DNA of 64,000 nt from Endozoicomonas sp. NE40 (GCF_040549045.1 NZ_JBEWTB010000002.1:1705501-1769500), one strand, 5' to 3'. Counted from the first letter of the stretch, positions 38,691-47,835 are shown. Program-made: numbers and translations. The notes: generated by a model from the letters alone, not told the origin.

Positions 38691-40562
38691 TCAAATATCT
38701 ATTATCCCCATTATCCCCTGGCTGCCTTCTATGCTGACAGGCAAAACACCTATGCGATTTATGCTGATATTTTCCGGAATATCAATGACCCAGGAGGTGT
38801 GATGAGTTTGCCCGATAAACTTTTCAGGTTGTGCATTGTGGTCAAGTGTAAACAGTAAATAGTGATCAGCATTACTGTTCTCTTTCCAGCTCACCCTGAT
38901 CTGCTGCCTGTTGTTGTATGTTTGCTGCTCTGAAATCCAGACGCCAGGAGGCTCTGCCATCAGTGTTGCCTCCTTAAACAGTTTAAGCTGACCAATATCA
39001 AGAACTGATGGCGCAAAACCAGCAGGAATTTTCACCGCTACTGACTGCAGCATTTGTCCCAACAGCTCTCCCAGCCCCAGAGATGCGGTACACCAATTCT
39101 TATCACATGTGGGCAGATAAAGCTCCTTACTCAGTCCATAGGACAGCTGAAGCTCTATTATTGGATACACGCCATCATTGCTGTGCTTATAAGTCAGAAA
39201 TATTTCCTCATCTCCCTGCAAGCGGTAGCTTGCCGAAAATAAATCTATCCTGCTTTCTGATGAGGAAGCTGGCGTCAGTCGAATAGCGCCACTGCCTTGA
39301 AATCCTGTTATATCTACACTTTTAACATCCAGCCTGGCGTTTCGATTTTTTTGACCACATGTATCAGGTAAGGGGGTTTGCTGCTGAGGCTGAGTCCAGC
39401 CATAACCTGAAGCGGTTAACACTTCGAGAGGTTGCCCCCTGTGGTAATAAAACGAGCCACCCTGCCCCCTGTTGAAGTCAGTCGAAAACGGCATGCTGTG
39501 AATCATCGGTTTTGAATCAACAAGCGAACAGACACCAGGCCAGTCTCCCCCATCTGTTCCCCGCCAATAGTTCTGAGCAGTCTCGTAGTTTTGGGACGGT
39601 AGCGCATCGTTGTTAAAGTGCCAGTTGCTGGCGAATAGTGCCAGGTTTCGATGTCTGGATGCCAGGCTCTTGAAACGAGGCGTTATATATTTTTCCCAAT
39701 GAGCATCAATGCCATAAAAAAGATAAGAGTCTTCCCACTGGTATGATTCGTGATGATCGCATAACAGTGAATGTTCGTTCCAACGATAGTCAATCATCAT
39801 CCTGCCCGTTCCGGGAGAGGGGTTAATAGCCCAGAAAAACAGATGATTTAATGTGTTCAATACTCCCTGATGGTTAATCTTTCCATTTTTCGTCATCGCA
39901 TCGTACCAGATCAGACTGATATGCTTCGGAGAACGCTCCATAAAATACCGCAGGAACTCAGCCATCCTGAGTGCATATTCACTGCTCCCGCCTTCTGTCT
40001 CCTGATTGATAAACCACCCGTCGAAGCCGAGTGTCTCGGCTATAGCAATCAACCGGTCAGCAAGAGGAAATGTTCCATTATCTTCATTTTTGATCAGTAA
40101 TTTCTGCAGGTTCGAATACTCACCTCCATATTTCAAAGGTTGCAAATTGACTACGCCATAAACAGGCACCCCGTTCTTATGCCCCTGCTCAATCCAGTAA
40201 ACCGGGGGAGGAACAACAATGCCTTCCTGTTTAGAGCCTGCCCAGTACACAAAAATATCTGCCAACTGCCAGTTTGTAAAAACACTGAACTGCGCATACG
40301 GCACTCCCTGTGCCAGCTGCCCGCTAGTAGTTTGCGAATGAAAGATCATTGTTTGACGGCCAAAGCGGAGCGGTCGCTTCTTCAGAGGTACGAAAGAGCG
40401 GTTATCATTCAGCCAGTAGGGAGTGAGCGGCAACCATTCAGCCAGATCGTCTATCTGCCAGGCAGGAGAAACCGGCATCAGGCTGATCTCAGATGCTTTT
40501 ATGAAAAACGGGTTTAACAGCAGACAAACCCAAATTGAAGCGATCCTTTGCCTTGTTTTCAT
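38691..40562 (-). CDS. Secreted GH85 endo-beta-N-acetylglucosaminidase
   Basis: A 623-residue enzyme predicted to cut the chitobiose core of N-glycans. From the ATG at 40562 (GTGGAAAATAAA upstream) it begins with a signal peptide (MKTRQRIASIWVCLLLNPFFIKASE). An upstream in-frame start at 40631 would hide the signal. The catalytic motif is LGFDGWFINQETEGG (Asn and Glu, about residues 179 to 193). Other GH85 features are PYAQFSVFTNWQLADIFVYWAG, PVYGVVNLQP, ISLIWYDAMTKNGKINHQ and YLFYGIDAHW. A beta-sandwich C-terminal region follows (residues 415 to 623). The signal peptide and the nearby type II secretion operon suggest export to the outside, perhaps acting on host glycoproteins. Confidence 0.88.
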   Translation of the reverse strand: MKTRQRIASIWVCLLLNPFFIKASEISLMPVSPAWQIDDLAEWLPLTPYWLNDNRSFVPLKKRPLRFGRQTMIFHSQTTSGQLAQGVPYAQFSVFTNWQLADIFVYWAGSKQEGIVVPPPVYWIEQGHKNGVPVYGVVNLQPLKYGGEYSNLQKLLIKNEDNGTFPLADRLIAIAETLGFDGWFINQETEGGSSEYALRMAEFLRYFMERSPKHISLIWYDAMTKNGKINHQGVLNTLNHLFFWAINPSPGTGRMMIDYRWNEHSLLCDHHESYQWEDSYLFYGIDAHWEKYITPRFKSLASRHRNLALFASNWHFNNDALPSQNYETAQNYWRGTDGGDWPGVCSLVDSKPMIHSMPFSTDFNRGQGGSFYYHRGQPLEVLTASGYGWTQPQQQTPLPDTCGQKNRNARLDVKSVDITGFQGSGAIRLTPASSSESRIDLFSASYRLQGDEEIFLTYKHSNDGVYPIIELQLSYGLSKELYLPTCDKNWCTASLGLGELLGQMLQSVAVKIPAGFAPSVLDIGQLKLFKEATLMAEPPGVWISEQQTYNNRQQIRVSWKENSNADHYLLFTLDHNAQPEKFIGQTHHTSWVIDIPENISINRIGVLPVSIEGSQGIMGIIDI

Positions 40563-40803
40563 TTTATTTTCCACAGGGATTAAGACACTAAAAGTGACCG
40601 GAAGGATCAGGAATAGTTCAATGAAGCCCACAGTATTCTGTTATATACCGGGGCAAACAGCAGTGAATTAATTTAAATAATTACTTATTTATCAGTATGT
40701 TAATCAGCAAGACGACAGCTCGAAGCATTTTTGCTCATTTTTTGAACAATAAAACGTTAGTACTAGGTGGAGTGGGGTCTGAAGGACTATCCCAAAAATG
40801 ATC

Positions 40804-40838
40804 ACAAGGTTATCCACAGAAGCTGTGAATAACCTTGT
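40804..40838. other. Inverted pair of DnaA-box-like sequences
   Basis: ACAAGGTTATCCACAG and CTGTGAATAACCTTGT form an inverted repeat of 16 bases per arm with one mismatch and a 3-base spacer. The left arm contains a perfect TTATCCACA, and the right arm, on the other strand, a TTATTCACA. It may be a DnaA-binding site, or simply a hairpin near the MITE-like element. Confidence 0.6.
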
Positions 40839-40864
40839 GCAAGGGAAAGTTATGAACAACTTAT

Positions 40865-41058
40865 ACCAATCAAACTTTCAAACCCCGTTATGAGCAAGCC
40901 ATTTGAGTCCAATAGGCAATACCCTGAAGGGCATAAAGGCGGGGTGAGGAGTCATAGGCTTTATGCCCTTCAGGGTAATAGCTATGGCGACGATCCCCAA
41001 CGCAGAATATTGGACTCAAATGGCTGCGCAATAGGGGATTTTGAAAGTGCGATTGGTA
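40865..41058. mobile_element. MITE-like element with long terminal inverted repeats
   Basis: About 194 bases with terminal inverted repeats of about 48 bases starting ACCAATC at both ends and including a fully shared GCCATTTGAGTCCAAT. Inside is a second perfect 18-base inverted repeat (ACCCTGAAGGGCATAAAG and its complement). The sequence TTAT occurs on both sides (40861 to 40864, 41059 to 41062) and may be a target duplication. There is no transposase. It abuts the stop of the methyltransferase gene. Confidence 0.8.
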
Positions 41059-41061
41059 TTA

Positions 41062-41970
41062 TCATTTCGCCGAAATCAGATGGTAACGAAGCAATCCCCG
41101 ATGCTGCATCCAGCGAATAAACCAGACCAGTAGACGGAGGCGAATCCAGACCTTTGAACGAGTTACCGAAGACAGGTGTCCGTAGTGCTGAGAAAACCAG
41201 AAGCAGAAGCCCGAAAGGACATCTTCACTGATGTCGGTCATCTGAACATCTTCAAAGCCACAAGTGCTCAGCATCGATTCATAAACCTGTTTCACATACA
41301 ACCCCGTTACAGGAATACCACAGGTTCTGGCCATCAGGGTCACCAGCCGCTGTTCAAAGCGGTCTTTAAAAGGCCGGGCCAGCATCATATCGGTTAAGGT
41401 CACTGAACCACCCTGACGCAGCACCCGTCGAGCCTGTTGAAAAAACGCTTTCTTGTTTTTCATGTGGTAAGCGCAGTCCAGTGCCAGAACCTTATCGAAG
41501 CATCCTTCTTCAAGACGCTGCATAATCGGGACACTGCCACGCTCCAGATTTAACTGACTGAAGTGACCACAGTAGTCATGCGCGTCGGCAAGAATTCGTT
41601 CAGATTCTGTAGCCGCTGTGAGTGCTTCGACCTGGTAGTAGTCAAGCCAGACCAGTAACTGGTCATAGCTGGTAAAGCCCATATCCAGAACTTTGTCCTG
41701 ATTCGACAGGCAGGCTTTATCAGCCACTAAACCTGCCAGCTCTGAACAGGCCTGGCGATAACTGGCAGTGTCGTGCCAGTAACCCAGCAGACGCCAGCGG
41801 GAAGACGTGGAAACACCACTGTTGAGAAGCCACTGATCAGCAATGACTCCCTTTTCAGAGCGAGAAGAAGGAATCCAGATACGAACCAGTAGCATGATAA
41901 TCTGGGACAATAAACCGGACATCACCAGCCAGGTGATTCCAATACCCAGAAAAAACGAAAGTATCGCCAT
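41062..41970 (-). CDS. Membrane-anchored class I SAM-dependent methyltransferase
   Basis: A 302-residue protein with an N-terminal membrane segment (ILSFFLGIGITWLVMSGLLSQIIMLLV, residues 3 to 29) and a methyltransferase domain. Motif I is degenerate (KVLDMGFTSYDQLLVWL, without the usual GxGxG). The later parts are clear: DCAYHMKNKKAFFQQARRVLRQGGSVTLTDMML and VKQVYESMLSTCGFEDVQMTDIS. The best comparison is to sterol or mycolate-type small-molecule methyltransferases. The C-terminus is basic and aromatic. The substrate is unknown. The stop is directly adjacent to the MITE-like element. Confidence 0.75.
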   Translation of the reverse strand: MAILSFFLGIGITWLVMSGLLSQIIMLLVRIWIPSSRSEKGVIADQWLLNSGVSTSSRWRLLGYWHDTASYRQACSELAGLVADKACLSNQDKVLDMGFTSYDQLLVWLDYYQVEALTAATESERILADAHDYCGHFSQLNLERGSVPIMQRLEEGCFDKVLALDCAYHMKNKKAFFQQARRVLRQGGSVTLTDMMLARPFKDRFEQRLVTLMARTCGIPVTGLYVKQVYESMLSTCGFEDVQMTDISEDVLSGFCFWFSQHYGHLSSVTRSKVWIRLRLLVWFIRWMQHRGLLRYHLISAK

Positions 41971-42092
41971 AAGATGAAATTATTATTTCCCAGATTTATA
42001 TACGACAGCGACGCACAAGGCAGTATTCGCCCGACCATTCACGGCTAGATCATAGAGAGATCAACAGGCGAATTCCAGCGCATAATCATGAC

Positions 42093-42485
42093 AGTGACTG
42101 CTCCTCCAGCTAAAGCAGGAGGCTTCTGACTTCACAGGCTACAGCCAGTCGATAGTAACTGGACTTACACAGAAGCCTCCATCAGCAGAACCGGACAGCC
42201 CTTCCGGCTTTAAAGGTCTTTGTTTGATTTGTTGGGTATCTATACGGTTCCCTCTACGATGCGTTTCAATAACGACTTTCGCGGGTCTTCTAGCCCAACA
42301 GGCAGATACTCTGCCTTGATTTTTTTATTCGCAGCGCTTGGTTTTCGTCACCGCTAGTCTCTGGCTTTGAGACAGACCTGTGTAGAATACTAACAGATAA
42401 GTGCAAATACTCAACCGGAGTCCTTGCGGACTCCGGCCTTATATCCCCTCACTCAAAGTAAGGGGCTTACGGCGAAAATGCTAAA
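42093..42485. mobile_element. Structured IS200/IS605-like element without transposase, copy B
   Basis: About 393 bases sharing both ends with copy A at 24295. The first hairpin here is CCTCC...GGAGG, a compensatory change relative to CCCCC...GGGGG. The long stem AGGCTTCTG/CAGAAGCCT is unchanged. The right side has CCGGAGTCC/GGACTCCGG and CCCCT...AGGGG before GGCTTACGGCGAAAATGCTAAA. The centre is longer than in copy A and mostly unrelated. The right end reads into the 3' end of cstA. Confidence 0.62.
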
Positions 42486-43912
42486 TCCATTTCATCACTT
42501 TGCTGGCGCTTTCCGGAGGCTTTAAGAATAAACAGCAGACCTGCTGTCAGAGCAACCAGCACACCGGCAGGCCAGGCAACTGATGAGGACACCGCAAGAC
42601 CTTCAGGCGCCATCAGAATATAAGTTGAACACACTCCGGTCATAAACACAGCCGGAGCCAGAGGAATCCAGAAGTTTCTGTCCTGAGTGACCATATAAAC
42701 GGCTGCTGTCCATAAAACAACTGTAGCCAGTGCCTGATTGGAAAAGGCGAAGTAGCGCCAGATAATTGAAAAGTCGACCAGCGTCAGCAGGTAACCCGCC
42801 ACAAAAACCGGAACTGCCAGAACCAGCCGGTGAAAGATATGAATTTGACGGATGTTCAGCATATCAGCAAAAATCAGCCTCAGGCTTCTGAAAGCCGTGT
42901 CGCCTGAGGTAATCGGACAGGCGATGACGCCCAGAATAGCCAGCATGCCACCAAAGCTTCCCATCAATCCGATCGCCACTTCATTGACCACCAGTGACGG
43001 ACCGCCTTTATCCAACACATCCGACAGTCCTTCAATGCCGTTCGGAAAAAAGGCCATGGCCGCAGCAGCCCATATCAACGTCACGACGCCTTCAGCAACC
43101 ATTGCACCATAAAATACACGTCGACCAACGGTTTCATTGGGAATACACCGTGCCATTAAAGGTGACTGAGTCGCATGAAAACCACTGATGGCACCGCAGG
43201 CTATAGTGATACACAGCATCGGCCATACCGGCAAACCGGCAGGATGGTTGGAAGCCGTTCCGACCTCTGGTACCGGCAGGTCATTGAAGACCAGCATGAC
43301 AGCAATCCCCACCGCCATAAATAACAACGCCAGTGCAAACAGGGGGTAGATTCTGGCAATCAGCTTATCGACCGGCAAAATAGTGGCAACGAAATAGTAA
43401 CCAATAATAACCGCCAGCCAGAATGACTTGTCAGCGAACACACCGTCAAAGCCCAGATTACTCAGCAGTGACGCAGGCCCCACCATAAAGACCACTCCGA
43501 CCAGCAGCAGCAATACAATAGACATAACCCTCATAAACTGCCGGACGTGTGAGCCAAGATAAATGCCTACCACTTCCGGAATGCTTTTGCCTTCATGGCG
43601 AAGCGACATCATGCCAGAGAAATAGTCGTGAACCGAACCGGCAAAAATGCAGCCAAAGACAATCCAGATAAACGCTGCCGGACCGTACAACGCCCCCAGA
43701 ATGGCACCAAATATTGGACCAAGTCCGGCAATATTAAGAAACTGAATCAGAAAGATTTTTGGCCAGCTTAAAGGAACAAAATCAACACCGTCTGTTAGCT
43801 CGTAAGCCGGTGTTGTTCGTGTAGAGTCGGCCCCAAACGCTTTTTCCACCACTGAGCCATACAATACATAGCCCGTTATCAATGCCAATAAGGCACAACT
43901 AAAACTCACCAT
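42467..43912 (-). CDS. cstA: Carbon starvation protein CstA (peptide/pyruvate transporter family)
   Basis: A 481-residue polytopic membrane protein of the CstA family, which imports peptides or pyruvate. Family blocks are TPAYELTDGVDFVPLSWPKIFLIQFLNIAGLGPIFGAILGALYGPAAFIWIVFGCIFAGSVHDYFSGMMSLRHEG and GFHATQSPLMARC. I chose the ATG at 43912 since GGAGG lies eight bases upstream; an earlier in-frame start at 43966 is less likely. The protein is of the shorter class (about 480 against 700 in E. coli). Its last residues, LAFSP, are encoded by the border of mobile element B, so the original C-terminus was probably replaced. Confidence 0.92.
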   Translation of the reverse strand: MVSFSCALLALITGYVLYGSVVEKAFGADSTRTTPAYELTDGVDFVPLSWPKIFLIQFLNIAGLGPIFGAILGALYGPAAFIWIVFGCIFAGSVHDYFSGMMSLRHEGKSIPEVVGIYLGSHVRQFMRVMSIVLLLLVGVVFMVGPASLLSNLGFDGVFADKSFWLAVIIGYYFVATILPVDKLIARIYPLFALALLFMAVGIAVMLVFNDLPVPEVGTASNHPAGLPVWPMLCITIACGAISGFHATQSPLMARCIPNETVGRRVFYGAMVAEGVVTLIWAAAAMAFFPNGIEGLSDVLDKGGPSLVVNEVAIGLMGSFGGMLAILGVIACPITSGDTAFRSLRLIFADMLNIRQIHIFHRLVLAVPVFVAGYLLTLVDFSIIWRYFAFSNQALATVVLWTAAVYMVTQDRNFWIPLAPAVFMTGVCSTYILMAPEGLAVSSSVAWPAGVLVALTAGLLFILKASGKRQQSDEMDLAFSP

Positions 43913-44277
43913 AACCAGAACCTCCGGAATACATAAATGAAGGCTCGGCTTCTCTGATTCCGGCACTTCCTCTCGCCGCGGCCTTCAATGATACCAATGA
44001 CTTCAGCTCTGGGCTCCGGATGAAATGGCTTACAGCAATCTCAGGCTTACAGCAAAAACATGGTCTCGATCAGCACGCATATTAATAATTCTCGAATAAA
44101 AATAGTCGCTGAAACGATAAGGACCGATAAAAATTAGGAGCTAGAAATAGACAGTTGATAATTTTTTGCTATTAATTAGCATAGCTTTTCAACTACCGGA
44201 ACTATCTGAACTATCGGAACTATCGGTCAAATTCTATCTGCTAAGCTTCTCGGGTGTTGAAATATCGGGATACATTT
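43913..44277. other. Divergent intergenic region between cstA and the first AGCS gene
   Basis: No gene is supported. A short repeated motif GGAACTATC/GAACTATCG occurs three times around 44197 to 44225. The region is AT-rich near 44080 to 44180 and probably holds both promoters, but I cannot name clear -35/-10 pairs. Confidence 0.4.
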
Positions 44278-45813
44278 ATGAGCGGTATGATTAATGCCAT
44301 CACATCGGTACTCTGGGGCTACATTCTTATCTATCTGCTACTGGGTGCAGGTGTCTACTTTACACTGCGTAGCCGGTTTGTTCAGATTCGCCATTTCATT
44401 CACGCCTGGAAAATCATGTTTGCTTCCAGGCGTACCGCAAAAAACGAAATTTCCTCCTTTCAGGCTTTGTGTACCAGTCTTGCAGCTCATGTGGGTGCCG
44501 GTAACCTTGCCGGGGTGGCTATTGCTATTTATATCGGAGGACCGGGTGCTGTTTTCTGGATGTGGGTGGTGGCTCTGCTGGGCATGTCGTCCAGCTATAT
44601 AGAAAACACGCTTGCTCAGCTTTATAAGACCAACAATAATGATGGCACTTTCCGTGGTGGTCCCGCCTATTACATCCAAAAGGCTCTGGGACTGCGCTGG
44701 CTGGGCATGCTGTTTTCATCCCTGCTGCTGATTACTTTTGGCTTTGTCTTTAACATGGTGCATGCAAACTCGGTGGCTGCATCTGTTTCTGTTCACAGCG
44801 ATATCAGCATCGAATATATCGGGTTGTTTTTTGCACTGATCACCAGTCTCATTATCTTCAGGGGCATTCATACCATCACCCGGTTTGCAGAGATCGTTGT
44901 GCCATTTATGGCACTGGCTTATTTCCTGATCGCTATTGTCGTTGTCCTGATGCGTTTGGAAGATATTCCTGCGGTTTTTTCCCTGATTATCAGTCATGCC
45001 TTTGGTCTTGAGCAGGCTGTTGGCGGGGGTATCGGTTACTCCGTTGCCCAGGCCATTATGCAGGGGGTAAAACGGGGGCTGTTCTCCAACGAAGCGGGTA
45101 TGGGCAGTGGCCCAAACGCCGCCGCAACCGCAACACCCTGGCCACACCACCCGGCAGCCCAGGGTATTATCTCCATGACCAGCGTGTTTATCGACACCAT
45201 TGTTATCTGCACTGCAACAGCCGCCATCGTACTCTTGTCGGGCCAGCTGGAAACCGGTAATACCCTGAATGGTATTCAACTGACCCAGGCTTCGCTGGGC
45301 AGTATTGTAGGCCCTTGGGGTCAGTGGTTCATTACCGGTGCCGTTATTCTGTTTGGTTTTACGTCGGTCGTGGCTAATTATTACTACGGTGAATCCAACC
45401 TTTTGTTCATGAAGAACAACCGAAAGCTGTTATTTCTATACCGCCTGATCGTGGTGACACTGGTTTATCTGGGTGCTGTCAGCAGTCTTGAGTCCGTATG
45501 GATTCTGGCGGACCTTTCCATGGGGCTTATGGCATTAATCAATCTGGTGGTTATTGTTTTACTGTCAGGTCCCGCACTGCAGGTGCTGAAAGATTATGAC
45601 CGGCAGTTACAGGCAGGAAAAACACCGGTTTTTAATCGCAGGAACTTTCCTTTCCTGCACCAGACAATGGATAACGATGTCTGGGCTTCCGGCTCTGATG
45701 AGTCAGATGACTCTGATGAGGGAGGCTTCAGCACTTCACCCGAAACAACTTCATCAGAAGCGGCTTCACCCAAAGATATTCAGAACATTGATCAACTTCC
45801 TGACCGTTTCTGA
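44278..45813 (+). CDS. Alanine/glycine:cation symporter (AGCS family), first copy
   Basis: A 511-residue sodium-coupled amino-acid importer. Family blocks are FVQIRHFIHAWKIM, FQALCTSLAAHVGAGNLAGVAIAIYIGGPGAVFWMW, NNDGTFRGGPAYYIQKALGLRWLG, GVKRGLFSNEAGMGSGPNAAATA and ANYYYGESNL. About eleven membrane segments are present. The C-terminal tail (about residues 465 to 511) is acidic and Ser-rich and differs from the second copy. The ATG at 44278 is preferred over a GTG 24 bases upstream. A strong hairpin follows the stop. A paralogue lies downstream. Confidence 0.92.
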   Translation: MSGMINAITSVLWGYILIYLLLGAGVYFTLRSRFVQIRHFIHAWKIMFASRRTAKNEISSFQALCTSLAAHVGAGNLAGVAIAIYIGGPGAVFWMWVVALLGMSSSYIENTLAQLYKTNNNDGTFRGGPAYYIQKALGLRWLGMLFSSLLLITFGFVFNMVHANSVAASVSVHSDISIEYIGLFFALITSLIIFRGIHTITRFAEIVVPFMALAYFLIAIVVVLMRLEDIPAVFSLIISHAFGLEQAVGGGIGYSVAQAIMQGVKRGLFSNEAGMGSGPNAAATATPWPHHPAAQGIISMTSVFIDTIVICTATAAIVLLSGQLETGNTLNGIQLTQASLGSIVGPWGQWFITGAVILFGFTSVVANYYYGESNLLFMKNNRKLLFLYRLIVVTLVYLGAVSSLESVWILADLSMGLMALINLVVIVLLSGPALQVLKDYDRQLQAGKTPVFNRRNFPFLHQTMDNDVWASGSDESDDSDEGGFSTSPETTSSEAASPKDIQNIDQLPDRF

Positions 45814-45836
45814 ACTGCTAACAGATCAACAAGCAA

Positions 45837-45892
45837 AAACTATTTCTGCGACACATGTTAACAAGGTGTCACAGAAATAGTTTATATCTGCA
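45837..45892 (+). terminator. Hairpin terminator after the first AGCS gene
   Basis: AAACTATTTCTG (45837 to 45848) pairs with CAGAAATAGTTT (45872 to 45883), with a further GACAC/GTGTC inside the loop. A T run follows within ten bases. It separates the two AGCS genes into distinct units. The rest of the gap to 46246 shows no gene. Confidence 0.75.
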
Positions 45893-46245
45893 TTTTTTTT
45901 ATTCTTACTATTTTCTTGTGGCTTAGCTACCAAATGCAGTTTTTTTAACCAAAAACTTCTTAAAAACCACTCTTTATTGCCCTTTATAGCCAATGCGCAA
46001 TCTACGCACAACCTACACGCCAATACCTATACGACTAATCACAAATACCAACAAGGGCGACGCGTGACGTACAACCAGCTTTTCCAGTCACACAGTAGTA
46101 CCCGCAGCATGCCCCGCTTCAATTCCTGAAATCTGCACGACCACCCGATAAGTACATACACCAAGGCATTCACGGTCATTCACTAATGTTTTCAAAAAGT
46201 ATTTGAAATAAAACTCGGAGGGATACCAACAACTCTGAGAACCTT

Positions 46246-47712
46246 ATGAACGAATTTATTGCACCAATCATTGATTCGCTGAATGACTTGCTTTACGGCA
46301 GCGTGCTGATCTACCTCCTGGTCGGTGGCGGTATTTTCTTCACTGTTCGCACCCGTTTTGTTCAGTTCCGTCGCTTTGGCCTTGCCATCAAAACCATGAT
46401 GGGTAGCCGCATCACGGCTGACAAATCCCAGATCTCTCCTTTCCAGGCTTTCTGTACCAGTCTCGCAGCCCGTATCGGTACCGGTAACATGGCCGGTGTA
46501 GCCGTAGCAATCTATCTCGGTGGCGCAGGTGCAGTATTCTGGATGTGGTTCATTGCACTGCTGGGCATGGCAACCAGTCTGGCAGAAAACGTTCTGGCAC
46601 AGATTTACAAAACCAACAATGGCGACGGCACATATCGTGGCGGTCCGGCTTATTACATTGAAAAAGCCCTGGGCCAGCGCTGGCTGGGTGTCACCTTCTC
46701 CATTTCCCTGATCATCGCGTTCGGCTTCGCGTTCAACAGTGTTCAGTCTAACTCTATTGCTGCGGCATTCAGCGGTTACGGTATTGAGCCAAGTCTGATC
46801 GGTATTGCTCTGGCCGTTGTCAGCGCGCTGATTATTTTCGGTGGTATCCGTTCTATCTCCAAAGTAGCGGAAATGATCGTTCCTGTGATGGCTCTGGGTT
46901 ATCTGGCGATTGCACTCATTGTTGTACTGATGAATGTCACTGAACTACCTGCCGTATTCAGCCTGATCTTCCGCAGCGCCTTCGGTTTTGAATCCGCTGC
47001 TGGAGGTGCCATTGGTGCAGCGGTTGTGAACGGTATCAAACGTGGCCTGTTCTCTAACGAAGCGGGTATGGGTAGTTCTCCAAACGCTGCCGCTGCTGCG
47101 CATTCCACACACCCGGTTAACCAGGGTCTGATGGGGATGCTGGGTGTATTCCTCGATACCATCGTCGTATGTACCGCAACAGCTGCTATCATCCTGATGT
47201 CCGGTATGCTGGACAGCGGACTGACCGGTATCGAACTGACTCAGGCAGCCCTGTCTTCTCAGGTGGGTTCCTGGGGTGGTCATCTGGTAGCACTGGCTAT
47301 TCTGCTGTTTGCCTTCACTTCCATCATTGCTAACTACTACTACGGCGAATCCAACCTGCGTTTCATCATCGACAACAAAGGTGTCCTGATCGCTTACCGT
47401 GTTGCGGTACTGGCAATGGTAATCTGGGGTTCTGTGAGCAGTCTGCCAACCGTATGGAACTTTGCTGACGTTTCCATGGGTGTTATGGCACTGATCAACA
47501 TGGTCGCTATCTGCGTTCTGTCCAGCATCGTGATTCAGGTGCTGAAAGACTACGACGAACAGCTGGACAGCGGTATGACTCCGGTCTTCAACCGCAGCAA
47601 GTTCCCGTTCCTGGATAAAACCATGGATAAAGATGTCTGGCAGGAACACAACAACAGCTCTACTGCAGGCGCTGCCCCAATCGACGTAAAGCCGGCTTTT
47701 GTCGCTGACTGA
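46246..47712 (+). CDS. Alanine/glycine:cation symporter (AGCS family), second copy
   Basis: A 488-residue paralogue of the previous symporter, clearly related along its whole length (FCTSLAARIGTGNMAGVAVAIYLGGAGAVFWMW, NNGDGTYRGGPAYYIEKALGQRWLG, GIKRGLFSNEAGMGSSPNAAAAA, ANYYYGESNLRF). Differences concentrate in the first periplasmic loops and the C-terminal tail. Its codons look more strongly biased (for example CGT, GGT, CTG), which suggests higher expression than the first copy. The start is ATG at 46246 with an AT-rich upstream region; CGGAGG lies about 28 bases before. The gene probably arose by tandem duplication and now has its own promoter. Confidence 0.93.
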   Translation: MNEFIAPIIDSLNDLLYGSVLIYLLVGGGIFFTVRTRFVQFRRFGLAIKTMMGSRITADKSQISPFQAFCTSLAARIGTGNMAGVAVAIYLGGAGAVFWMWFIALLGMATSLAENVLAQIYKTNNGDGTYRGGPAYYIEKALGQRWLGVTFSISLIIAFGFAFNSVQSNSIAAAFSGYGIEPSLIGIALAVVSALIIFGGIRSISKVAEMIVPVMALGYLAIALIVVLMNVTELPAVFSLIFRSAFGFESAAGGAIGAAVVNGIKRGLFSNEAGMGSSPNAAAAAHSTHPVNQGLMGMLGVFLDTIVVCTATAAIILMSGMLDSGLTGIELTQAALSSQVGSWGGHLVALAILLFAFTSIIANYYYGESNLRFIIDNKGVLIAYRVAVLAMVIWGSVSSLPTVWNFADVSMGVMALINMVAICVLSSIVIQVLKDYDEQLDSGMTPVFNRSKFPFLDKTMDKDVWQEHNNSSTAGAAPIDVKPAFVAD

Positions 47713-47758
47713 TCGCTGATTCAGGCAGATCGCTGATTCAGGCAGATCGCTAATCAGA
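47711..47758 (+). repeat. Short tandem repeat after the second AGCS gene
   Basis: GATCGCTGATTCAGGCA is present twice in perfect tandem (47711 to 47727 and 47728 to 47744), followed by a partial third copy. The array begins at the TGA stop of the symporter gene and ends before the terminator. Confidence 0.75.
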
Positions 47759-47789
47759 CAGCACCGTCCGGTTCGTGCTGTTTGATAGA

Positions 47790-47818
47790 GAAAAGGGTGC
47801 TGTCGCACCCTTTTCTTT
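47790..47818. terminator. Bidirectional terminator between convergent genes
   Basis: AAAAGGGTGC and GCACCCTTTT form a perfect stem with loop TGTC, flanked by A and T runs, so it can serve both the AGCS gene and the convergent MshEN-type gene ending at 47836. Confidence 0.88.
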
Positions 47819-47835
47819 TACCTTTTAAAAAACGA

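Noticed and set aside
40890..41120. 76-codon plus-strand frame
   Set aside because: It lies mostly inside the MITE-like element and reads through its palindromes.
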